Origin: Rhizobium sullae
GTDB taxonomy: Bacteria; Pseudomonadota; Alphaproteobacteria; Rhizobiales; Rhizobiaceae
Direction: 5' to 3'
Assembly: GCF_025200715.1 (NCBI RefSeq)
Contig: NZ_CP104144.1
Span: 806,001-870,000 of the forward strand
Length of the DNA stretch: 64,000 nucleotides
Shown: positions 35,540-43,665 of the stretch, piece after piece
How positions within the stretch are numbered: position 1 is the stretch's first letter
Layout of the letters: every line of letters starts with the position of its first letter
Made by a program: the position numbers and the translations under genes
The notes under the pieces: model-generated
Database searches by the model: none
What the model was told of the DNA's origin: nothing
The model's input: only the letters and a program-made list of their open reading frames with translations

Positions 35540-35553
35540 GACAGGTTACTGTC
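35540..35553. promoter_or_regulatory. Candidate operator between the ROK gene and the sugar ABC operon
   Basis: A dyad GACAG-GTTA-CTGTC in the 210-bp divergent gap, flanked by further ACAGA/TCTGT symmetry. Its position, 77 bp from the ROK start and 121 bp from the binding-protein start, suits control of both directions. Otherwise unsupported. Confidence 0.35.
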
Positions 35554-35673
35554 TCTGTCAAGCGGATTTGGCAAAAAATCGAGCCACTGGGTTGACATCG
35601 GGCAAAAGCTCCGGTGAATTAATCCGCATAGGGGAAAAATTGGTGAGGACATTGGCCCCTTGGGAGGAACATC

Positions 35674-36981
35674 ATGACATATATGCAAAAGGGTATTGCC
35701 CTTCGCGGCAAGCGCATCGCATTTGTGGCAGCGGCTGCGGGAATCTCCGTAATGCTCGGCGCCGGGGCGGCCTCGGCAAAGACCGTGGTGAAGTGGCTGC
35801 ATCTGGAGCTCGATCCGAAATTTGTGGCGAAGTGGGAAGAGATCGTCAAGAAGTACGAGGAGCAGCACGCGGACGTCGATGTCCAGATGCAGTTTTTGGA
35901 AAACGAAGCCTTCAAGGCCAAGCTGCCGACGCTTCTTCAGTCCGATGACGTTCCGGATTTTTTCTACAGCTGGGGCGGCGGCGTCCTCAAGCAGCAGTCC
36001 GAGACCGGCGCGCTCCAGGATGTGACGGCCGCACTCGACGCCGATGGCGGCAAGCTGCGCAACCAATATACTCCGGCCTCGGTCAATGGCCTTACCTTCG
36101 ATGGCAAGGTCTGGGCTGTGCCTTACAAAGTCGGCCTTGTCAGCTTCTTCTATAACAAGGAGCTCTTCGCCAAGGGGGGCGTAAAGGCCGAGGACATCAA
36201 GAGCTGGGACAATTTCCTCGAGGCCGTGAAGAAGCTCAAGGATGCCGGCATTGTTCCGATTGCCGGTGGCGGCGGGGAGAAGTGGCCTATCCACTTCTAC
36301 TGGAGCTATCTGGTGATGCGTGAAGGCGGACAGAAGGTCTTCGATGCAGCCAAGAAAGGCGAGGGCGAAGGCTTCCTGGATCCGGCCATCATCAAAGCTG
36401 GTGACGACCTTGCAGCCCTCGGCAAGCTCGAGCCCTTCCAGCCCGGCTATCTTGGCGTTACCTGGCCGCAGGCGCTCGGCGTCTTCGGCGATGGCAAGGC
36501 TGCCATGATCCTCGGCTTCGAAAATACCGAGGCGAACCAGCGCAAAAACGCCGGCGATGGCAAGGGCCTGGCACCGGAAAACATTGGCCGCTTTGCCTTC
36601 CCGGCTGTGGAAGGCGGGGCAGGCAAGGTCACCGACACGCTGGGCGGCCTTAACGGCTGGGTGGTCACGAAGAACGCATCCAAGGAGGCGCTCGACTTCC
36701 TCGCCTATCTGACCAATGCCGATAACGAGCGCGACATGGCCAAGGCCGCAATGCTGCTGCCAGTTGCCGTCGGCGCAGATGACGGCGTCACGAACCCGCT
36801 GCTCGCCGAATCTGCAAAACAGTTGGCGGGTTCGACCTGGCACCAGAACTACTTTGACCAGGATCTGGGCGCCGCCGTCGGTCGCGTTGTCAACGACGTC
36901 TCCGTCGAAATCGTGTCCGGCCAGATGACTTCGCAGGACGGCGCGCAGCAAATCCAGGACGCTTTCGAACTGGAGCAGTAG
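35674..36981 (+). CDS. Sugar ABC transporter solute-binding protein (CUT1 family)
   Basis: 435 aa. The signal peptide extends to about residue 35 (IAFVAAAAGISVMLGAGAA, cleaved near ASA/K). The mature protein follows the extracellular solute-binding family 1 pattern (VVKWLHLELDPKFVAKWEEI; YSWGGGVLKQQSETG; VWAVPYKVGLVSFFYNKELF; GGLNGWVVTKNASKEALDF), close to binding proteins for oligosaccharides or disaccharides. GGGAGGAA precedes the ATG. First gene of a three-gene importer; the ATPase gene is missing. Confidence 0.88.
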   Translation: MTYMQKGIALRGKRIAFVAAAAGISVMLGAGAASAKTVVKWLHLELDPKFVAKWEEIVKKYEEQHADVDVQMQFLENEAFKAKLPTLLQSDDVPDFFYSWGGGVLKQQSETGALQDVTAALDADGGKLRNQYTPASVNGLTFDGKVWAVPYKVGLVSFFYNKELFAKGGVKAEDIKSWDNFLEAVKKLKDAGIVPIAGGGGEKWPIHFYWSYLVMREGGQKVFDAAKKGEGEGFLDPAIIKAGDDLAALGKLEPFQPGYLGVTWPQALGVFGDGKAAMILGFENTEANQRKNAGDGKGLAPENIGRFAFPAVEGGAGKVTDTLGGLNGWVVTKNASKEALDFLAYLTNADNERDMAKAAMLLPVAVGADDGVTNPLLAESAKQLAGSTWHQNYFDQDLGAAVGRVVNDVSVEIVSGQMTSQDGAQQIQDAFELEQ

Positions 36982-36998
36982 GCGCGCTCCTATTCCTT

Positions 36999-37023
36999 CC
37001 CGGCGCCTCTCAGGGGTGCCGGG
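36999..37023 (+). other. Intercistronic hairpin after the sugar-binding-protein gene
   Basis: CCCGGCGCCTC and GGGGTGCCGGG pair over 9 of 11 positions around a 3-nt loop, 18 bp after the stop. Same position and probable role as the hairpins after the other three binding-protein genes in this window. Confidence 0.6.
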
Positions 37024-37054
37024 ATCGGACACGACGAATGCGAAGGCAGGACAG

Positions 37055-37993
37055 ATGGCAAATATTTCCATTTCATCCGGGATTAGGACGGCAAGACCGG
37101 CCAAAAATCTTGCGCGGAACCGCAGTTCCGTTGCGCATGACCGCTGGGCAGTCCTTCTTCTCTTTCTGCCGCCAGCTTTGCTGCTTTTTACGCTCTTCGT
37201 CATCATGCCGATGGGGGAGGCGGCCTGGTACAGCCTCTACAAATGGAATGGCTACGGGACACCAACGGAATTTATCGCGCTCCGCAACTTCCAGGTCCTG
37301 TTCCGGAATGGGGCCTTCACGCAGGCGCTTGTCAACAACGGCCTCATCATCCTGATATCGATCGCCATCCAGGTCCCGCTGGCGATCTGGCTGTCAACGA
37401 TGCTGGCCCATCGCATTCCGGGCGTCGTTACCTTCCGCTTGATCTTTTTTCTGCCTTACGTGCTTGCCGACGTCGCGGCCGGCCTCATCTGGCGCTTCGT
37501 CTATGACGGCGACTACGGGCTCTTTGCCGCAATCTCGAATTTCTTTGGCTTGGCGACGCCGTACGTCCTCGCCGACAAGGATCTCGCCATCTATGCGGTG
37601 CTTGCCGTTATCGTTTGGAAGTATTTCGGCTTCCATATGATGCTCTTCATCGCCGGCCTCCAATCGGTCGACAAAAGCGTGCTCGAAGCTGCCGAAATCG
37701 ATGGCGCGACGGGCTGGCAGAAGTTCCGTTATGTGACGCTGCCGCTGCTTGGATCCACGCTACGCCTTTCCATCTTCTTCGCGGTCATCGGTTCGCTGCA
37801 GCTATTCGACATGATCATGCCGCTGACGGGTGGTGGGCCGTCGAACTCGACGCAGACGATGGTGACCTTCCTCTACACATACGGCGTCATGCGCATGCAG
37901 GTCGGTCTCGGCAGCGCCGTCGGCGTCGTGCTTTTTATCATCTGCATGACGCTCGCCTTCGGCTACAAAAGGATCTTCATGCGCAATGATTGA
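37055..37993 (+). CDS. Sugar ABC transporter permease (MalF/UgpA-like)
   Basis: 312 aa from the ATG at 37055. Six predicted helices. The EAA-loop is DKSVLEAAEIDGATGWQKF (about residues 208-226), the ATPase contact. The C-terminal MIMPLTGGGPSNSTQTMVTF segment is typical of CUT1 first permeases. It overlaps the next permease by 8 bp. Confidence 0.9.
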   Translation: MANISISSGIRTARPAKNLARNRSSVAHDRWAVLLLFLPPALLLFTLFVIMPMGEAAWYSLYKWNGYGTPTEFIALRNFQVLFRNGAFTQALVNNGLIILISIAIQVPLAIWLSTMLAHRIPGVVTFRLIFFLPYVLADVAAGLIWRFVYDGDYGLFAAISNFFGLATPYVLADKDLAIYAVLAVIVWKYFGFHMMLFIAGLQSVDKSVLEAAEIDGATGWQKFRYVTLPLLGSTLRLSIFFAVIGSLQLFDMIMPLTGGGPSNSTQTMVTFLYTYGVMRMQVGLGSAVGVVLFIICMTLAFGYKRIFMRND

Positions 37994-38834
37994 TACGAGC
38001 TCCACCATGCGCATGCCGCTGCAGACGCGGGTCTATCTCTATGCGTCCTTGACGCTGATTGCCGCATTGGTTCTGATCCCGTTGCTGACGACGGCGCTCG
38101 GCGGCTTCAAGACTTTAGGCGATCTGCGCACCAATCCTTTCGGACTGCCTGCGGCATGGCAATGGTCGAACTACGCCGATATTCTCTTCGGCGAGCGATA
38201 CTGGCTGCAGATCTTCAATTCGCTGGTGATTGCCGCGCTGACGGTCTCCCTCACGCTGATCGTCTCATCGATGGCAGCCTTTGCCTTCGCGCATGTCCGC
38301 TTCTTTGGCTCTTCGTTCCTGCTGAACTACTTCCTGCTTGGCCTGATGTTTCCGGCAGCAACGGCGATCCTGCCGCTCTTCATCCGGATCCGCGATCTCG
38401 GCCTGCTCGATACCTATTGGGGCGTGGTGCTGCCGCAGGTCGCCTTCGGCCTCGGCATGAGCATCCTGCTTTTCAGGAATTATTTTCGCAACCTCCCGGA
38501 AGAATTGTTCCAGGCAGCCTTTGTCGATGGCTGCGGCTATCTGCGCTTCTTCTGGTATATCTCGCTGCCGTTGTCGCGGCCGATCGTTGCGACCGTCAGC
38601 ATCATCTCCTTTGTCGGCAGCTGGAACAGCTACATCCTGCCGCTGATCATGTTGAATTCGGAATCGAAATATCCGTGGCCGCTCGGAATCATGGTCTATC
38701 GCGGCGAGTTCGGCACCGAATGGCAGCTGGTGCTCGCCTTCATCACACTCACCATCCTGCCGACGGTCATCGTTTTCTTCGTCGCGCAGAAGCATATCAT
38801 CGCCGGTCTGACGGCTGGCGCCGTGAAAACCTGA
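37986..38834 (+). CDS. Sugar ABC transporter permease (MalG/UgpE-like)
   Basis: 282 aa. Six helices, EAA-loop ELFQAAFVDGCGYLRFFWYI and the characteristic C-terminal QKHIIAGLTAGAVKT. It is the last gene of the importer; no nucleotide-binding protein follows, since thiD converges 13 bp downstream. The transporter must borrow an MsmX/UgpC-like ATPase encoded elsewhere (inference). Confidence 0.9.
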   Translation: MIDTSSTMRMPLQTRVYLYASLTLIAALVLIPLLTTALGGFKTLGDLRTNPFGLPAAWQWSNYADILFGERYWLQIFNSLVIAALTVSLTLIVSSMAAFAFAHVRFFGSSFLLNYFLLGLMFPAATAILPLFIRIRDLGLLDTYWGVVLPQVAFGLGMSILLFRNYFRNLPEELFQAAFVDGCGYLRFFWYISLPLSRPIVATVSIISFVGSWNSYILPLIMLNSESKYPWPLGIMVYRGEFGTEWQLVLAFITLTILPTVIVFFVAQKHIIAGLTAGAVKT

Positions 38835-38847
38835 CGGGCGCCGCGGA

Positions 38848-39648
38848 TCACCGCCAGAGCTGATGAAAATGCTGGACCGGCCCGTGGCCCGAGCCGACGC
38901 AGAGCGTGCCGGCTGCAGCGACGGCTTGGGCTAAATAATCCTTGGCGATGGCGGCCGCGGTTTCAGGCGGCACGCCCTTTGCCAGTTCGGCGGCAAGGGC
39001 GCTTGAAAGGGTGCAGCCGGTGCCATGCGTGTTCTTCGTCGGAACGCGCGGCGCTTCGAACCAGGTGATCCCGCTTTCGCTTACAAGTACATCGGGGCTT
39101 TGCGTTCCGGCAAGATGACCGCCCTTCACGAGAACGGCAGAGGGGCCGAGTGCGCGCAGTTTTTCCGCCTGCTGTTCCATAGCGTCGCGGTTCGCTGCGG
39201 CCGGCTCTCCGAGCAGGGCGGCCGCTTCCGGCAGATTGGGCGTCAGAAGCGTTGCAAGCGGCAAAAGCCGGGTCTTGAGAATGTCGATAGCTTCAACATC
39301 GAGGAGGGCGGCACCTCCCTTGGCAATCATCACCGGATCGAGCACGATCGGGATGCGGCGATGCGGCAAAAGCGCGTTAGCGACAGCTTCGGCAATCGGC
39401 GCATTGGCGATCATGCCGATCTTTACCGCATCGACGCGGATGTCGGCGAACACCATGCGGATCTGCTCGGCCACGAAGTCAGGCGGCACGGCGTGGACGC
39501 CGGAAACACCCTGGGTGTTCTGCGCCGTCAGGGCCGTCACGACGGCCATGCCGTAGGTGCCGCGTGCCGAGAAGGTCTTCAGATCGGCCTGGATGCCCGC
39601 GCCGCCCGAAGGGTCGGACCCGGCGATGGAAAGAACGTTGCAGATCAT
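38848..39648 (-). CDS. thiD: Hydroxymethylpyrimidine/phosphomethylpyrimidine kinase ThiD
   Basis: 266 aa, PfkB/ribokinase-like fold. Phosphorylates HMP and HMP-P for thiamine synthesis. Seen: the N-terminal LSIAGSDPSGGAGIQADLKT, VLDPVMIAKGGAALL, ALLVKGGH-type VLVKGGHLAGTQSPDVL, and the anion hole/catalytic NTHGTGCTLSSALAA. Third gene of thiMED, with a 4-bp overlap with thiE. Confidence 0.94.
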   Translation of the reverse strand: MICNVLSIAGSDPSGGAGIQADLKTFSARGTYGMAVVTALTAQNTQGVSGVHAVPPDFVAEQIRMVFADIRVDAVKIGMIANAPIAEAVANALLPHRRIPIVLDPVMIAKGGAALLDVEAIDILKTRLLPLATLLTPNLPEAAALLGEPAAANRDAMEQQAEKLRALGPSAVLVKGGHLAGTQSPDVLVSESGITWFEAPRVPTKNTHGTGCTLSSALAAELAKGVPPETAAAIAKDYLAQAVAAAGTLCVGSGHGPVQHFHQLWR

Positions 39649-40280
39649 GCCCGTGCCCTTCGGATTGCGCGAGTGATGTCGGCGGCAGCTTGCCGCGGAT
39701 CGGGTGTGCCGCAGATGGCGGAAACGACCGCAAGGCCCTTGGCGCCTGCGGCAAGAACGTCCGCTGCATGCTTTGCCTTGAGACCGCCGATTGCGACCGC
39801 CGGTACGGGGCAGGCCTTCGCAAGCCTTGACAATCCATCAATGCCGATCGGAGGCTTGTGATCCGGCTTCGTCGATGTGGCAAAGACCGGTCCGATGCCG
39901 GCATAGTCGACCACCGCCCGATCGACGGTCGCTGCCAATTCCTCGGTCTCCACCGAAAGTCCGAGGATCATCGACGGTCCGATCCGTTCGCGTGCGATGC
40001 GGGTGGCCAGATCGTCCTGACCGATATGCAACCCGTCCGCATCGACCGCTATAGCCGCCTCGACGTCGTCGTTCACGATCAGGAGGGCGCCGGTTCCGGC
40101 AAGCGCGGTTTTCAGCGCACGGCCGGTCTCGATCAGGCTTGCCGTACCGGCCTGCTTATTGCGCAGTTGCACGATCGTCGTTCCGCCTGAAACGGCGGCG
40201 CGCGCCGTCGCGACCATGCCGGTTCCTGCACACAGGTCCGGGTCGAGAACGAGGTAGAGGGACAGATCGAAGCGCTTCAT
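39645..40280 (-). CDS. thiE: Thiamine-phosphate synthase ThiE
   Basis: 211-aa TIM barrel that joins HMP-PP and HET-P to thiamine phosphate. Seen: VSGGTTIVQLRNKQAGT (pyrophosphate/HMP site), LLIVNDDVEAAIAVDADGLH and HIGQDDL, GLSVETEELA, and DYAGIGPVFATSTKPDH. The RNDR-like NDD and GPxxxT signatures are intact. Overlaps thiM and thiD by 4 bp each. Confidence 0.94.
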   Translation of the reverse strand: MKRFDLSLYLVLDPDLCAGTGMVATARAAVSGGTTIVQLRNKQAGTASLIETGRALKTALAGTGALLIVNDDVEAAIAVDADGLHIGQDDLATRIARERIGPSMILGLSVETEELAATVDRAVVDYAGIGPVFATSTKPDHKPPIGIDGLSRLAKACPVPAVAIGGLKAKHAADVLAAGAKGLAVVSAICGTPDPRQAAADITRAIRRARA

Positions 40281-41080
40281 ACCGGCGTCACCCTCGCCGC
40301 TGCATCGAGCGTCGTGCCGTCAAGCCCAGCAAGCGCGTCAAGGAAGCGCCATGAAAAGGAACCGGGGCCGTCTGCGAGCGCAGCTGCCTTTTCACCTGCG
40401 ACGGCAAAGCTCGCCAGTGCCGCGACGGTGGCATCGAAAGGCTCCTCAGGCGCAATTGCGGCAAAGGCACCGACGAGGCAGGTGAGCGCGCAGCCAAGCG
40501 CCGTCACTTGGGGCATCAGCGGTGATCCGCCTGCAATGCGCACGGCGTTTGCGCCATCGGTGACGAAATCGACCGCGCCGGTGACGGCGACCACAGCGCC
40601 ATATTGAATAGCGACGTCGCGTGCCGTCTCTTCCGCCTGCTCGACGGTGTCGCGGCTGTCGACGCCTTGGCCGCGGCTTTCGGCTCCGCCAAGCGCGATG
40701 ATTTCCGATGCGTTGCCGCGAATGATTGTGGGATTGAGATCGATCAGCCCAGCCACTGTTTCGCGACGGAAACCGCTCGCATAATGGGCGACCGGATCGA
40801 GAACCCAAGGCTTGCCGTTTCTTGCCGCCGATCTGGCTGCATTGTGCATGCCCTTCACCCAGCTCGCCGAAAGCGTGCCGATATTGATCGTCAGCGCGCC
40901 GGCGATTGCGGCGAACTCGCCGGCCTCTTCTTCGGCATGGACCATGGCGGGCGAGGCGCCTGCGGCAAGCAGGACATTGGCGGCGATATTCATCGCGACA
41001 TAATTGGTGATGCAATGAACGAGCGGCGGCGTCGCGCGCATTGCCGTGACCAGTCTTCCTGGCGAATTTTGTTTCGGCAT
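40277..41080 (-). CDS. thiM: Hydroxyethylthiazole kinase ThiM
   Basis: 267 aa from the ATG at 41080 (AAAGGGG upstream). Phosphorylates the thiazole moiety for salvage. Seen: PLVHCITNYVAMNIAANVLL, ASPAMVHAEEEAGEF, WVLDPVAHYASGFR, TIIRGNASEIIALGG, and the catalytic region TALGCALTCLVGAFAA (usually GTGCxLT with the catalytic Cys, here ALGCALT). First gene of the salvage operon thiMED, under the TPP riboswitch. The longer frame to 41125 would enter the riboswitch and is rejected. Confidence 0.93.
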   Translation of the reverse strand: MPKQNSPGRLVTAMRATPPLVHCITNYVAMNIAANVLLAAGASPAMVHAEEEAGEFAAIAGALTINIGTLSASWVKGMHNAARSAARNGKPWVLDPVAHYASGFRRETVAGLIDLNPTIIRGNASEIIALGGAESRGQGVDSRDTVEQAEETARDVAIQYGAVVAVTGAVDFVTDGANAVRIAGGSPLMPQVTALGCALTCLVGAFAAIAPEEPFDATVAALASFAVAGEKAAALADGPGSFSWRFLDALAGLDGTTLDAAARVTPV

Positions 41081-41083
41081 TTT

Positions 41084-41101
41084 GCCCCTTTCTGGCGGGG
41101 C
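41084..41101 (-). promoter_or_regulatory. Hairpin sequestering the thiM ribosome-binding site
   Basis: GCCCC (41101-41097 on the minus strand) pairs with GGGGC (41088-41084), which is the Shine-Dalgarno region 3 nt before the thiM ATG. A second stem, 41111-41117 with 41136-41141, lies between it and the aptamer. The arrangement suits translational OFF control when TPP is bound. Confidence 0.6.
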
Positions 41102-41142
41102 AGAGACGCCGGGAGCCAAGCACAATAAGACCGAAGGCTCCG

Positions 41143-41220
41143 AGCGACTCCCTCCGCCAGCATTATCCGGTTCAGGTTCGAAGGGTACTTCTCAGCCCGT
41201 CTCGCAACGAACGCCCCTGT
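41143..41220 (-). ncRNA. TPP riboswitch (THI element) upstream of thiMED
   Basis: On the minus strand the order of THI-box blocks is complete: GGGGC start, CTGAGA (41195-41190), the ACCCTT-type block (41187-41181), GAACCTGAA (41179-41171), GGATAATGC (41168-41160) and GCGGAGGGA (41157-41149). These form the pyrimidine-sensing and pyrophosphate-sensing helices. It lies about 65 nt upstream of thiM with an expression platform between. Confidence 0.93.
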
Positions 41221-41589
41221 CTCTCATTGTGATCTTCTTCGCAGACAAACGCCGATCTGTCACCCTGAAAAAAGTACATGGCTGGCTTGTGACCGCAACT
41301 GGCCAGAGATTGGAAGACTGCTGGCGCGTTGGCAAGCAGCGAGGTGATCGCGATGCCGCGGCCAGGCGGTACTCGGCACGCAGAGGAGAAACCAGGCAAC
41401 AGAAAGATAGTCTGCGGGCTGGATGAGCAACCGCAGTTGTCCTGGACCTTGTTTGGGCTGGTTGAGTCCTGCCACCATTGGACGTTGAGAGGCTGCGATG
41501 GGAAACTCGGGCCTTCTCGTTGACCGAAAAGGCAAACTTCACCATTATGACGACGCTGAATCAGGGATGACCCCTGCAAGAACGAGCCG
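41221..41589. other. Intergenic stretch without recognised gene; candidate promoter at 41520-41548
   Basis: No reading frame here has a ribosome-binding site or a recognisable product. On the plus strand TTGACC (41520-41525), a 17-bp spacer and CATTAT (41543-41548) form a plausible sigma-70 promoter for the gene at 41590. The riboswitch promoter of thiMED must also lie in this interval on the minus strand, but no clear -35/-10 pair was found for it. Confidence 0.45.
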
Positions 41590-41907
41590 ATGCGTCTGTT
41601 GATCAACGTCATTGTCGCGACCATGATGCTGCTGGGTTCGCTTGCCGCGCCCTGCATCGCCGCGCCAGTCGATCGCGCCCGCGCCGACCAGGTCGTCGTC
41701 GGTGTTCCTTCGACCCCCCATGGACACGATCGCGGTGACGGCCGATCTGTTTCGAGAATGCACTGTCAGCAGGACGGCATCGTCGCACAGGCTCCCGATC
41801 TCCTTTATTCGCAGCCGGACGCCATCGCGTTTGGCGTTATCGCTGCCATTGCCTTTGCGGGCGTTCTCGAAACAGTCGAGCAGCGCCCCCCGATCGCCTC
41901 GGTCTGA
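41590..41907 (+). CDS. Hypothetical exported protein
   Basis: 105 aa. A convincing signal peptide (MRLLINVIVATMMLLGSLAA, cleaved near CIAA/P) is followed by a His/Asp/Arg-rich stretch (STPHGHDRGDGR), HCQQDG and a C-terminal hydrophobic segment (AIAFGVIAAIAFAGVLETV). The His-rich region could bind metal (inference). The ribosome-binding site is weak. A candidate promoter lies 42 bp upstream. The antisense 137-aa frame over it lacks any protein-like feature. Confidence 0.45.
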   Translation: MRLLINVIVATMMLLGSLAAPCIAAPVDRARADQVVVGVPSTPHGHDRGDGRSVSRMHCQQDGIVAQAPDLLYSQPDAIAFGVIAAIAFAGVLETVEQRPPIASV

Positions 41908-41944
41908 TTTCCGTTCGCTCGAATCCAGACAAGAGGGAAGGGGC

Positions 41945-43021
41945 ATGACTCTACGCATGTCGATATTTTCAAGCTACGGCAGTAAGTTATATACGTGTTT
42001 TAATGTTCTGCATCAAATAAACCGGGGCCGGCGATACCTCCGCGAGTTGGCGCTTGCCGTCGTCGCGGTGGCCCTGAGCGGCTGCATGCAGTCGCTCGAC
42101 GGTCTCGGCGAGCCGTCGCACGACGTACCGCCGAAGCTGCTGGCCAGCATGCGCGCCAAAGGCATGAAGCCGGAAAGTCCAGTCCTCGTGCGCATCTTCA
42201 AGATGGAAAGCGAACTGGAGGTCTGGAAAGTCGACGGCAGCGGCAAATACGCGGTGCTCAAGGTCTATCCGATGTGCCGTTGGTCCGGCAAGCTTGGCCC
42301 CAAGACGAAGACCGGAGACCGACAGGCGCCCGAGGGTTTCTACCGCGTCTCGATGGGAGGTCTTAATCCAAAATCGCAATTCTATCTCTCCTTCAACCTC
42401 GGCTATCCGAACCGTCTGGAGACCGCACTCGGTTATTCCGGCGAGGCCCTGATGGTACATGGCGCCTGCTCGTCGTCGGGGTGCTTTGCTCTGACCGACC
42501 AGGGAGTGGGGGAAATTTACGCCGTGGTCGAGAAGGCCTTAAAAGGCGGGCAGCAAGCGCTCCAGGTCCAGGCCTATCCATTTCGCATGACGCCGAAGAA
42601 CCTGGCAGCACATCGCGACGACCCGAATTTCGCCTTCTGGAAGAACCTCAAGGAAGGCTACGACATCTTCGAAGTTCGGCGACGCGAGCCGAGGGTCGCC
42701 GCCTGTAGCAGGAAGTACGTTTTCGACGCCGAATTCAAGGGCGGCGATCCTGGCGATCCGCTCGCGGGATGCCCGGAGCGCATCGATCCATCCGATCCGG
42801 CTGTCGTGGCCAAATCGTCCGCCGACGATCGGAAATACCGGGAACTGGCCGCCAAAAGCTTCACGCCGCTCGCCTATCAGGATGGCGGCATGCACTCAAG
42901 CTTCCGCGCGCTCCTCGAGGAAAACGGCGACGTCAAGCTCGCGGAGAAGGTCTCCGTCATCAAGTATCCGATCAGTCGCCCGGTAGCGGCGCTGGCCGAT
43001 CCGTTCGACGGAAGCAAGTGA
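41945..43021 (+). CDS. L,D-transpeptidase (YkuD) family lipoprotein
   Basis: 358 aa from the ATG at 41945 (GGAAGGGG upstream). An unusually long N-region (about 34 residues) is followed by a hydrophobic segment and the lipobox ALSGC (Cys47), so it is probably an outer- or inner-membrane lipoprotein. The YkuD domain covers about residues 70-220, with catalytic MVHGACSSSGCFALTD (His, then SSxGC). It would cross-link peptidoglycan or attach proteins to it. The about 130-residue C-terminal extension has no recognised domain. The start could be internal, nearer the lipobox, if the long N-region is not real. Confidence 0.85.
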   Translation: MTLRMSIFSSYGSKLYTCFNVLHQINRGRRYLRELALAVVAVALSGCMQSLDGLGEPSHDVPPKLLASMRAKGMKPESPVLVRIFKMESELEVWKVDGSGKYAVLKVYPMCRWSGKLGPKTKTGDRQAPEGFYRVSMGGLNPKSQFYLSFNLGYPNRLETALGYSGEALMVHGACSSSGCFALTDQGVGEIYAVVEKALKGGQQALQVQAYPFRMTPKNLAAHRDDPNFAFWKNLKEGYDIFEVRRREPRVAACSRKYVFDAEFKGGDPGDPLAGCPERIDPSDPAVVAKSSADDRKYRELAAKSFTPLAYQDGGMHSSFRALLEENGDVKLAEKVSVIKYPISRPVAALADPFDGSK

Positions 43022-43606
43022 CGAATCCTGTCGGGATCGCGGAGGCTGCCGCGTTCCACGACGCACGTGAAAGCGAGGACGCCGTGCAAATGACCCTTGC
43101 GGCGATCAGGATGGCGTTTGCCACGGCCGTCCACGCCCATGAAGCGCTGTCGGGCTTCACCTACGAGCCGTTCTGGCGCAACGAAGACGGTGACAGCGGC
43201 GATTGCAGAGGATTTCGTCCAACGCCGTTCGCCCCCGGTCAGGAAGGATGAAGTGACGCTGCTGCCTGGCGACCATCGGTTGGCGACGCGCAGACACGTT
43301 TTCCTTATCCGACAGGCCCAGATAAGGGAGTCGCCGGACGGCGCCTATAACCTCCGCTTGTTTCCAACGAAGATACGGTGCGACCCTTCTATGCGCCCCC
43401 AATGGGGTTCTAAGGCAGAGGAGAACGTCGAACCAGGCGGGGAATGGCGGCTCATGCGCGGCCCGCTCGCGGTCGGGCTCAAGCGCCCGTCGTATTGCGC
43501 CGGGACGATGGCGATCGATTACCCGCCGGAATCAAAACGCCGGATCTTGCCGAAAAAATTCAACCCATGTCGATCTTGGGCCTGCCCGAACGTCCTAGGT
43601 CGGTGA
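43018..43606 (+). pseudogene. Possible decayed gene between the YkuD and MFS genes
   Basis: Protein-like text occurs in two frames. From the GTG at 43018, overlapping the YkuD stop, 77 residues read TNPVGIAEAAAFHDARESED and MTLAAIRMAFATAVHAHEAL. From about 43200 another frame continues with EDFVQRRSPPVRKDEVTLLP, then HRLATRRHVFLIRQAQIRES, and later WRLMRGPLAVGLKRPSYCAG. A short return to the first frame (DTVRPFYAPPMGF) ends in a stop near 43411. This pattern suggests one gene broken by at least two frameshifts. No family recognised, and the call rests only on protein-like composition. Confidence 0.3.
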
Positions 43607-43665
43607 GGCGCTGCGGCGCCAGAAGCCATTCGCGGCGTCACGTGAGATCATGGGAGATAATTGAC

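Noticed and set aside
35540..35553. The GACAG/CTGTC dyad as a transposon end or attachment site
   Set aside because: No second copy, no target duplication and no recombinase gene nearby; kept only as a weak operator candidate.
35491..37206. Minus-strand frame of 571 codons opposite the sugar-binding-protein gene
   Set aside because: Antisense to a gene with signal peptide and family motifs; also runs through the divergent promoter region.
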